64,000 bases of DNA from Mesorhabditis belari (taxonomy: Eukaryota; Nematoda; Chromadorea; Rhabditida; Rhabditidae), in assembly GCA_958450365.1 (NCBI GenBank), contig CAUEEP010000937.1, positions 434,501 through 498,500 on the forward strand. Direction: 5' to 3'. A program made the position numbers and the translations under genes. The notes under the pieces were generated by a model that saw nothing but the letters and a program-made list of their open reading frames with translations, did no database searches and was not told the origin of the DNA. Shown here piece by piece: positions 11,330-22,300 of this stretch; position 1 is the first letter of the stretch, and each line of letters opens with the position of its first letter.

Positions 11330-11826
11330 TTTCGGGAGTGGGACAAATGCGACCTTTTTTTTGCGCACCCGGACATTTGCGCACCTTTTTTTCCGCACCT
11401 GGCCCATTAGCGCACCTTTTTTCGCGTTTTAAAAAAGCTCTAAAAGCTAATATTAACCAATTTCTATTCCAAAAGTCGTTTTTCTAGGTAATTTTAGGGC
11501 GTAGAATCGAAATTTTGACATATCAGAGCTTGTGGAAACAAACGGACAGAGTTATACAAAGAGAAAAATCGACAATTTTCTGTAATTTGATCTAGCCGTT
11601 TTGTCTTTCAAATTGGTTCCGCTTTGACGCTTCTGTTATGTCAAAATTTGAATTCGACACCCTCAAATTACCTAGAAAAACAACTTTTGGAATAGAAATT
11701 GGTTAATATTAGCTTTTAGAGCTTTTTTAAAACGCGAAAAAAGGTGCGCTAATGGGCAAGGTGCGGAAAAAAAGGTGCGCAAATGTCCGGGTGCGCAAAA
11801 AAAGGTAGCATTTGTCCCGCTTCCCC
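11330..11826. mobile_element. Fold-back/MITE with ~180-bp inverted arms
   Basis: The left arm 11330-11515 (GGGACAAATGCGACCTTTTT, GCGCACC repeats, then GCTAATATTAACCAATTTCT) is inverted almost exactly at 11655-11826. About 140 bp lie between. The outer ends share GGGACAAATGCGACC and runs of TTTTTTTGCGCACC with the element at 20281-20676. No protein is encoded. Confidence 0.85.
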
Positions 11827-12037
11827 GGTTGCTTCATTTCTTTTAGTAAATTGTGTCATCGATTGTAAAACAAGGATTTTAAAAGACAAAATTTTTTGAA
11901 ATATTCCTTATAGCTAGTCTTTTCATATGGTAGAGCTAGGTTGTTATAGAAATGTTGCTATGTTGCTTGTTATGTTGCTTTTACGCGTTTTTTTTTTCTT
12001 TCTTTTAAAGTACAAGAACCTAATTTTTCTTCTTTAG

Positions 12038-12112
12038 ATTCATCGCCTCGATCGTTTCAATCAGCAGATCGCCTACAAGGATGTCCAGTTACGACTCGGG
12101 CTCGAGAAATAG
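12038..12112 (+). CDS. Isolated terminal-exon-like segment
   Basis: After the acceptor TTCTTTAG the sequence reads IHRLDRFNQQIAYKDVQLRL then GLEK and a TAG stop at 12110-12112. Codon use resembles that of the neighbouring real exons. I cannot find preceding exons within the 12 kb to the left and do not recognise the protein. It could be the last exon of a gene with long introns, or a captured exon fragment. The segment CTCGAGAAATAGGTAAAGAT at its end is duplicated at 12303-12330. Confidence 0.35.
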   Translation: MHRLDRFNQQIAYKDVQLRLGLEK

Positions 12113-13267
12113 GTAAAGATTTGAAGAGATTTTGGTAAAAGACGGACGAAGAAGAGAAGAGAAGAAGCGATCATCCAAGAAGAGCGGATGATGAGCTTGG
12201 AACGAGTCTTGCAATCTTGTGGATAGCAGGACTATCTGATTGTCATGCTTGTCATACAGCTTAGGCTATCAGCTAAGAAATAGGCTATCAGCTTGTCATA
12301 CAGCTCGAGAAATAGGTAAAGATTTGAAGGGATTTCGGTAAAAGAGGCGGACGATGAGCTTGGAACGAGTCTTGGACGAGTTTTGAAATCTTGTGGATAA
12401 CAAGACTATCAGTTTGTCATACTTTTGCTTTTCTCGTGTATCTTTTCGTCGACGTGCTAGCAAAAGCAAAAGCTAGCAAAAGCGCTGCGTTTTTTTGCGC
12501 CGCGTTTTATTTACCCCAAATTTCCGCTTTTCAACACACTTTCCTACTAATCACTGTAAAAAATCATTTCCCCCAACTTCTAACCAACTTTTTTCAGTTT
12601 TCTGCTTCACAATTTTAGTTCTCACTGTTTTCAATTAGATATTAGAATTAGAAACACGTTTAAATACATATGCAGCCCCCAAAAACAATCATTTTTCAGT
12701 CACCGATTGGGCTTTTTGCTCTTTATATCGAATGCCATTTTCAGAACCGACGAATGCGTGAAAGTAGCGAGCATCGTCGACGAGAAAAAGTAGTAAAAAA
12801 AAAAAAATAAAACAATCAGAGTTGGTAGGAAAGTGTGTTGAAAAGCGAAAATTTGGTGCAAATGATACGCAAATAATTTGACGCTTTCGCTAGCACCTCT
12901 TTTCATCATGGTGTTCTTAGATTTGTGCCTATGAAGTTTAAAGACGCATGCATGGTGTGCTTGTGACACAAAGCATGCTAAAGACGCATGCTTGTGACAT
13001 TGTTACTTCTAAAACATGTTTTACGAGGTCGTAAGAACATTTGATAAATCCTTGAATCCAAATTCAATCATGAAAGAATGGCAATGATTGGCTGATGAAA
13101 GAATTGCAATGATTGGCTGAAGCAATGATTTATGCTGAATTATTCTATTTAAAAGTTTCAATATACTTATTTTAGGCAAATCTCACTCTCGCTTTCACGG
13201 AAAGATAGCAGACAACGAGTGGTTGGATTCAATTTTTGAATAAAAATCATCGTTTAGCGTTTAGAAA
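12113..13267. other. Intergenic region upstream of the kinase gene
   Basis: Contains the duplicated 12100-12200/12300-12390 block. A CTTGTGACA/AAGACGCATG duplication lies near 12944-12995. Otherwise AT-rich. The TTTTAG at 13171-13176 and the TTTAG shortly before the ATG at 13268 could serve as trans-splice or 5' exon acceptors. Confidence 0.4.
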
Positions 13268-15913
13268 ATGGGACTCGGTTACGGGCAAAATGGATCTCGA
13301 AATTGGGATTTTTCCTCTTCCGGAGATCAATTGGTGAGTAAATTTTTGATTCAATTTGATTGCTTACAATTAAAGTACAAGTGGGAATTCAATCTTGCTC
13401 GCTAGCTTCATTTTTTTTTCAGCAACGCTTCCACTCAACACCACAAATCGCCGACAATCATGCTATAGCACGGTCTCATCAGATGACCAAAACGCTAGAT
13501 ACGTATGTCGAGGAGTATGAAATGGTTAGTTTTTTAGAACATTTTGCAGCACAACTTTTATTTATAGGCTCCGGTGGTGAATTGGCCCGTTAAACAACCG
13601 AAAAGCCTCAAGGGTTACCTTTTTGGGCCTGAAATCGGGGTCGGGAGTTACGCGAAAGTTAAGGTAAGCATTTGGAGTTTAAAAAAACCCTTTCATTGCC
13701 TTTAGGAGTTTAAAAAAACCCTTTCATTGTCTTTTGGAATTTAAAAAACCCTTTTATTGTCTTTTGGAATTTAAAAAACCCTTTCATTCTCTTTTGGAGT
13801 TTAAAAAGGCCTTTTTGCCATTGTAAGGACCCATCAAAAACCATTTTACCTAAATTGCAGCTAAAGTTATCACACCAACATAAACGAATTGTTTATAAAA
13901 CTAAAGTTCGAATTCATTTAATATTATTGATTTAATATTTATGATTTAATAGCAACATTTACAATGTGCCCATTGAATTTGTTTTTTAGGAAGTCATCCA
14001 GGACAAGACACTGATCAGATGCGCTGTGAAAATCTTTAAAGGTTAAATTATTTCGATTTTAACAATATTTTATTTTAGATTGCCGATTAAGAAAGATTCC
14101 AAATGGCTTTAGTAATGTGCTCAATGAATACTACTTGTTAAGACAGCTCGAACATCCGAATTGTGTCAAAATGATTGAGGTGAGAACTTCTGTTTGTTAG
14201 CTTATCGTTATTTTATCGAACTTATCGAATTGAATAAGTTAATACTATTCTTTTTAGTTCTTTCGTATTGAATAAGTCAATACTATTCTTTTTAGTTCTT
14301 TCGCATTGAAGAGAAGTACAAACAGTACATGATTTTGGAGTACTGCATAGCATCATTAGAAAAGGTGAATGTTGTCAATGTTTCATTTATAAATTTGTTT
14401 AGGTGGTGGCTCTTTCGACAGGACGAAAGCTTTCGGAGGCGTGGTCGAACTTTTTCTTCAGACAGCTGATTTCTGGGTGAGTTTGCTTTAGCTAGAGATT
14501 AAACAATCTTTACTTTGCACTCACTCTTTTTCAGAGTAGACTACATTCACTCGTTAGGCATCATTCACAAGGACATCAAGCCGGCCAATTTACTCATCTC
14601 TTCAAATCGCGTCTTGAAGATCACCGACTTTGGTGTTGCCGAACAGGTGGCACTCTTTCAGGCTCGGCGTTTTTTGTAACTTTGACAAATAGACACTTTT
14701 TAGCGCGATACCATAACAGACACTTTACAAGGAACGCCGAAATTTCATCCGCCTGAAGTTGTTAACGGAAAAAATGAGTTCTATGAGTAGGTGGTTTAAA
14801 TGAAAGAAAAGCCTTTGAGGTATTAATGCTAAACGAAAAAAAGGATGGATTCTTAGAATATGGGATGGATTTATTGATTTTTAGTGGGTTTGCACTTGAT
14901 GTCTGGGCGAGTGGAATCACTCTGTATTATCTGCTCTCGGGCGAGTATCCATTTGGAGGTGAGTTAAAGAATTTTTTAAACTTATAAGTCATCTCTAGAT
15001 TACTTATAAGTCAAAAACTTATAAGTCATCTCTAGATGTATTTAGCTACATTTTCTAATTCTAGGTACAACTATGCGACAACTCTTTACGAACATTTGTG
15101 AACGTCCGCTGCTCATGCCGAACACCGTCGATTTGAGGGACGAACTTGTTGAGTGCGTTTTGTGTTGTTTATTGAAAAATGTTAAATGTTAAATTAAAAA
15201 CTGTTAAATTTAGTTTACTCGCTGGAATGTTGGATAAGAAGCCAAAGCGTCGTCTCAAAGTGCACGAAGTGGTGCATCATCCGTGGTTTGTGCACCTATT
15301 CCCGCAGGTTGTTTTGACTTTTGGTGGATATTTATTGGATATATTGGACTTATTCACTTATTGGATATTTAGACGGACATGAATTGGGATCAACTGGTGA
15401 ACGAATGCTATTCGGGATTGGCCGTGCCTGTTTACTCGCAACTCAACGTCTTATTTGGAGGACCTGGTGGCATTTGAGTTAGATATGGCATTTATCCGTT
15501 TCTTTAGAAGATGTGATGATTGAGACGCCGGTACGAAATCAAGCACTTTTGAAAAGCACACTGCTGAAATGTGAGGTGAGGGTTTGTTGTTTGTGAGGAT
15601 TTTTGTTCGATGCACAAGTTTGACTCTATCGATTTTTGGAGTTGAGTTTGTAAAGTGTTAAAAAATGGCGATTGTCCAATTCAATAAATAAATAAATCGA
15701 TAAATTTCAACAAATTCAATTCAACGATACGAGTAATTGGGTTTAAACAAAGTATTTCCAGTTTATTTCCAGGAAAAAACATCTCCAATTTCTGAGAAGA
15801 CCATTGACGCTAGTGGAGAAAAGGAAAGAAAGACGAAGAGTCGAGCCGAATCGCGTCTTCATAAGTTCACCAGATGGATCCCATTTTTGTCGTGTCTTCG
15901 AAACTCGAATTAG
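13268..15913 (+). CDS. LKB1/STK11 (PAR-4) serine/threonine kinase
   Basis: Exons 13268-13333, 13423-13524, 13568-13663, 13990-14041, 14079-14179, 14296-14364, 14403-14476, 14535-14646, 14704-14786, 14885-14958, 15065-15152, 15214-15307, 15373-15466, 15508-15575 and 15773-15913 join in frame to 437 codons, close to human LKB1 (433). Motifs: glycine loop GVGSYAKV (80-87), AVK lysine 102, [10 protein letters not shown] (198-207), DFGVAE (218-223), GTPKFHPPE (234-242), [19 protein letters not shown] and a RRLK/HPWF end of the catalytic domain. HKDIKP, the GVAE after DFG and the IPNG insert are LKB1 hallmarks. Known LKB1 works in a complex with STRAD and MO25 and activates AMPK-family kinases; in worms it acts in polarity. 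The C-terminus ends in CLRNSN, not a CaaX box, although a cysteine lies nearby. The start is the first ATG in frame; a 5' exon is possible. Confidence 0.93.
13670..13815. repeat. Intronic ~33-bp repeat
   Basis: Four copies of GAGTTTAAAAAAACCCTTTC with variable tails in intron 3 of the LKB1-like gene. Confidence 0.8.
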
Positions 15914-16398
15914 GTAACTGCTAAAGTTTCTCTTTCGTGTTTTATTCTTTGCAATGTTTCTCCATCAAATATTCTAGGGTTATACGATTAATTTTTTTTT
16001 TCGTTGTTATATTTCTAAGTTTTCGCTTTGGTGTATGTAAATACACGCTCTCTTAAGTTATAATAGTTTTCGCTGTGATTAAGCGAGATAAAAATCGATT
16101 TTGATTCCCTTTTTTTTGTAGTGCGTGTGGGTTTTGCTTTCTGATAGTAATTGCAATAATGCAGAATAAAGATTCAGTTTTATTTGATGAACGATGGACA
16201 AACGGGTGTTTAGTCTCTTCAAACTTCCAATTCAAAGATACTTCCAAGTGTTTGTGTCCATAGTATTACCGAGTAGTCGTTAGTCTCTGCTCAACCTAAC
16301 AAAATTTTTCAGCAAACCCCAACAAAAGCTTTGTTTATTGTTTAGCAGTATTAAAGTTTTAAATGATAATTTTAAAATTCGTATTTAGAAATTCAGAA

Positions 16399-19300
16399 AT
16401 GTCATCGCCGGGTGTCAGCTTTCGAACGGTTTCTTCGCAACAATCTTCCCATACAAAGGAGATTCTTGAAGCAGAGAATTTCAATCCGGCTGAGTGTATG
16501 TTTTTTTTATATAAAAGGGAAATGCTATTGAAAATGGGTTAGAAGGAAGGAAAGAGTTTCTTTTGAAGCTGAAAAGCCGTTTTAGCCTTGAAGCCGTTTT
16601 ACTACATGAATACTTGTTATCTGACACTGACACTGACACTGACATGTAACGGAAAAAAAGCTAAAATTAGCATTGGCTCCAAGTCAAGCTCGATTTTTCA
16701 GATATCCGTCAACGTTTGCTAAATGTTCGTGATGGCCAAGAGACGCGACAATTAAAGCAGTTGAGGAGTGAAATGTCAGCGGTGAATCACGAGGCACAGG
16801 TAGGGAATTTGATGAGAAAAGTAGCCGAAATTTATTCAATGATTCAATGGATATGTCGTAGCCGAAAAGGTTTCAAACCTTATGAATATCACTCAGAATT
16901 TCACAAGGAATCGAATGCCCGCTTTCGTTTGTCGATTGAAGCACTCTACGACGAGATAGAAGGCCTAGAGGAAAAATCCAAACTTTTCAATGGATTTCTC
17001 TGGATCCCCCCCGAGGCTTATATTTCGTGGCAGAATGGTCCGATCAACAAACGAAAGATGCCATTCGATTCCTTGTGAAATTCTGAGTTGTTAATATATA
17101 ACTTTGATATGGTTATGGTTTTTGAAACCGAAGTGGTTATGGTTTTTTGAAACCTTTTCGACTAGGTGATATTGTGGAAAAATTGAAATTGAAAGAAATT
17201 ACTCTTTATGATATTATTATAGCATAATAATAGCATCAAACTGAATATTATGATGAGCCTAAGCCTATTATGATATTTAATATCTATTCATTAAAAAAAA
17301 ACCTTCTTCAATCATAATCAACAAAATTTTTGAGTATCACAATCAGCTTAAAATATATGATAAATATGATGATTTCACTTGTTGTTACAAGTATTGTTTG
17401 TGACTGGAAACGACTATTGCAGATAACGTTTAATTTAAAGCAGCTTTCACCTTTCATTCCTACATCCATTTCATTCAGTTTCATTCAGGCAATGCTTGTG
17501 CCCTAAAAGTGAAGAATGGAAAATTTTCTATTGAAAAATTAGTGAAATAAACTAAAAAGTTTATATATCGTAGTGGAAAAGGTTTTTTCAGTCAAAAAGT
17601 TTACCTGACGAGCCTGTCAATGACTCGGCAATAATAACTGATCGAAATGATAGCTAAAAGAAATGGAAAAGAAATACAAACGAAATGATCATTTATTTAT
17701 TGGCACTCCAACCTCAATCATCATTATTTACCTAAAAAAGAAAACAGAATTTAGAAATTTAATTACAAACATTTGAAAAACTAATGATAAAAACGATAGA
17801 TCAACTGAATTGAAATAACAGAAAAGAGCGCAAGGAGCATGAAAAGGGAGAAAATTCAAAAATTAAATGAAACCTTGTCAGCAAGTGCATTGGATTCTTG
17901 GATAAGGATCCCAAAAAAGAGTAATTTCTTCCAATGGCAAGTGTTCTAGATTTTAAATCATATCGGCTAGCCGAAAAGGTTTCAAAACGTCTTTGGCAAG
18001 CTGATATGGCTTGAGAACTTCGGCTAGCTGAGAAAATTTGAAACCTTTTTGGTTAGTTGAGAAAATTTCAAAGCTTTTTGACTGAAAAACCCTTTTCCAC
18101 TACGACATATAGACTTTTAAAATACAAATCTTTCCAGGAATCCCTGAAGAACAACGTCTTCAAGGACTACCATCAGTTTATTGAGGCCAGTCGCGAGATT
18201 TCACGTTGGTTTTTTTTTTTGTAAAATAATGAAATGTTTTACTATTAGGTTGATGCAAAAGTCTTTTTCATTTTTTTCGTACTTCCGTTAAAAAGTAACA
18301 AATGCACCAATTGAACAACGGTTTATTGCATTCGAAAGGCCAATGATTTTTCTGCAAAATGACATTAAAACGAGTTTAAAATGTCTTATGTCTAGATTTT
18401 TTTGAGAGCCTGAAGTCGGGTAGTCAAAAAAGGCGATGCATTTTAGACGATGCATTCGATGATGCATTTTAGACGCTTTAGCTAAGGAAACCAATCTTGA
18501 TGTTAATAAATAAAAGATAGAGCACAAAAAGTTAGATATTTTTTCAGATTTTCAGAGAAATTGATTCAGCCAATTTCTTTATAGAGGTTTTTATAGATTT
18601 TTATGAAAAACCCGTTTTCACTCTCGAATTTGCTTGAAACTGAACCCAAATTGACTTAAAAAGATGGGAAATTGAACAATAAACACTTTTCATTTAGAGC
18701 AAACCATAGGTTAATTGATGACTTTGTTATCAAAAGAAAGAAGTACGAAAAAAATGAAAAAGACTTTTGCATCAACCTAATAGATACTGTGTAAATCTTA
18801 CTGTGATTTACTAGATAGATTACTAGATAGATACTAGATTACTGTGTAAACTGCAGTATGTATTACGAGTTTATTGTATTGCCATTTCAGATCTTGAACG
18901 AGAGATCTATCAAATTGGATCGATGCTTGCCGAGCAGAAGACTTTGTTGGGTGAGTTTTTGAAGTTAGAAACAAATGTAACAATAATGGATAACTGTTAT
19001 TTGTTAATTTATTAATTTATTAATTTGATAACGATAATGGATTACAATTATTTGTCCATATTTGATAAATAATAATATTATTTGTCCATAACTATTGTAT
19101 TTAGAAAATCTCCTTGGAATGGCGGGCGATGATCGTTCTTCTCTGCACACCGTCTCTTCGTCGACCACCGCCACACACCAAAACCCTGTTCAGTTGTTGA
19201 TGCAGAGAATGGATGGAATTGCGGTTAGTTTTACAGCTCTACTGTAAGCTCTAGGATTAGTGGCTGGCTTAATAGCTGTAATGGCTGGCTTAATAGCTGT

Positions 19301-22300
19301 AATGGCTGGCTTAATAGCTGTAATGGCTGGCTTAATAGCTGTAATGGCTGGCTTAATAGCTGTAAACCTAGGATTAATGGTTATCATAGATTCGGGACTA
19401 ATGGCTATCTTAGGTCTAAGATTAATGGCTAACTTAGATCTAGGATTGATGGCTATCGTAGATCTAGGATTAATGGCTATCGTAGATCTAGGATTAACCA
19501 CCAAAGTCCTTATCGCTTAATATATAGATCCTTATCGCTTAATTCAATTCCAGGGAATCCTCAACAATCTTCGTCCATCGGATCGAGTGATTCTCTTTGG
19601 GGAAATGGTGTTATTAGATGGAGAGACCAAGCAATCGATTCAGAAACAGGTATTATAATAATACTGGTACAGTGTAGTGTAGTAATAGTGTAGTACAGTA
19701 CAAGTGCATTTCTCAAAAGTTCTACTTTTTGTAAACGGATATTTTGACTCGGAAAACACGCGATTTTTATGAAAAATTAACGCCGCATTAAGAAAATTCA
19801 GGTATTTTTACCTCTACTAGATTTTCTAAAAGTTGCAACTCTAAACAACTTTTTTGATGAGGCTATTTAACGCTTTTTTTTTTGTTTAGTTTACTTGGGT
19901 TTGTTTAGCGTCACAGCGCTTTTTTGTTTTGCTTTTCAGATTTGAGTGCTTGAATGAAAATCGCTTGAAAATCTTTCGTTTTTGAGAACATTCATTTTTT
20001 TTTCTTTATTTTTGAGTTTATTGTTTTCAAGCTGTTTTCAAGCAAAAAAAAACCCTAAATCTAGCAAATGATAGCAATAGTTTTTGGAGAAAAATCCTCA
20101 TTCTACAATGTTGAAGTCAAATTTCGCAAAAATTTTCAATAACCAGACGAAGAATGTAAAAAATTCTAGACAAAAAGATGTTGAGAGTTGAAATTTTTTG
20201 ATGAAAATGAGCAAAATTGAGTAGAAAAATATCTGAAAATGAGCAAAATTGGGGTAAAAATATTTAAATTTTTAGAATTTGGTGCTAGTTTTGGGTGGGC
20301 TGCGACCTTTTGCGCACCTGGAAATTCATGGGCACCTTTTTTTGCGAAAGGCCTCAGGAAAGTGTCGAGCTTCAAAAAAAGTTTCATAGAAAGGGAATCG
20401 TATGCGTGGATCCGAATTTCGACAAAGACCTCGTACACGTACAAATTTGGGCTAAAAGGCAAAAACTAGCAACTTAACGCTTTTCCGCAGTTTTTGCCTT
20501 TTAGCCCAAATTTGATGTGTCAGCGAGGTTTGATTTGTCGAAATTCGGAATTTACGCATACGATTCCCTTATACGGAAATATTTTCGAAGCTCTAAGGCC
20601 TTTTCCAGCAAAAAAAAGGTGCGCGAATGTCCAGGTGCGCAAAAAAAGGTCGCATTTGTCCCACCCCCCTAGTTTTCCGTAATTCATGAGTTTTTCAAGT
20701 CAAAAAATTCATGCTTATAGAAAAAAAGTAAAAAAACTTTTGATGAGTACATGATTGTACATTGTACACATTGTACAGGATGTATTAAATATCTTAAATA
20801 GCTTTTTAAATGTCTTAAATGGACTGAATGTCTTAAATGCGCTGAATGTCTTAAATGTAATGAATGTCTTAGATTTTAGAAGAAATATTTGTACCTAAGT
20901 GAGAAACGCGAACTTTTAGATGCTTATCCTGTTGAATGATCGACTTCTGGTCGGGAATCCGAGTGCCAACGGGAAGTACAGGTGAAAATTGATAAAAGTT
21001 AAAAGATTTTTCAGATACAATCAGTTAATCAATTGATTTTTGATTCATTCTTATCCATTCTTATCCAACCAACCAAACAAATCCATTTTTCAGTCTTGAA
21101 TCATCATTCTCACTCAATGCTCTTGCTGCGGTGAATGTGAAAGATCGAGAGAGTCGTGGAATGGCCTCCGCGGATCAACTCATCAAATTGTTGATCTTTC
21201 CAGAGCATCGGTAAATTTTGTGATTAAATTGTTATTGTAGCTGTAGCTAGAGTTGTTGTAGCCGTAGCTAGAGTTGCTGTAGCTGTAGCTAGGGTTGTTG
21301 TAGCTGTATCTAGAGTTGTTGTAACTGTAGCTAGAGTTGCTGTAGCTGTGGCTAGAGTTGCTGTAGCTGTAGCTAGAGTTGCGAGCTGTGGCAGAGTATT
21401 GTACCTGTAACTAGGTGTTTAGCTGGATCTAGAGTTGTTGTACCTGTAGCTAGAGTTGTTGTAGCTGTAGCTAGAGTTGTTGTAGCTGTAGCTAGAGTTG
21501 TTGTAGCTGTAGCTAGAGTTGTTGTACCTGTAGCTAGAGTTGTTGTACCTGTAACTAGAGTTGTTGTAGCTGTAACTAGAGTTGTTGTAGCTGTAGCTAG
21601 AGTTGTTGTACCTGTAGCTAGAGTTGTTGTAGCTGTAGCTAGAGTTGCTGTAGCTGTAGCTAGAGTTGCTGTAGCTGTATCTAGAGTTATTGTAGCTGTA
21701 TCTAGAGTTAGCTGATGTTATTAGAGCTTTACAATTGTACAGAGTTTAGAATTACCGTTGTATCACTCACGACTTTCTATCAAACCATTTGGACGCCCTT
21801 TTCGCTATAGAAAATCTTAGTTTAACCTCAAGAATTTGATTTACTCAAATCATATCTTTCATCTTTCAGATATTACCGCTGTGAATCGGCTCGTATCAAG
21901 AAACAATGGTTGGATGAGATCGAAAATGCGAAAAGAGCTTTGTTACAAGAAGGAAGTTTACAGAGGTGAGTTTGAAAATGTTTTTCATTCGATTTTAGTA
22001 AAGGGATTACTGGTGCTGGCTTTGATTTTTTCATCAACATCAAAATCAACATCAACTTTTCCTACAAAATCTTTTAGACAAGCCACAATCCGGGGTCGGC
22101 GTCAATCCGTTCAAACGAGAGCTGCAGGGTTGGCCTCTTCAACGGCCCGATCTCCATTAGCCGTGATCGCCGATGATTTGGATGAAAATGTGTCAATAAG
22201 TGAGTTTTCATAGATTTATAGATTTATATTCAATATTGAATACTATTATAGAAAAGAGATAAAATAGATATCGTCAAAAAAAGAAAGATAGTTAGATAAA

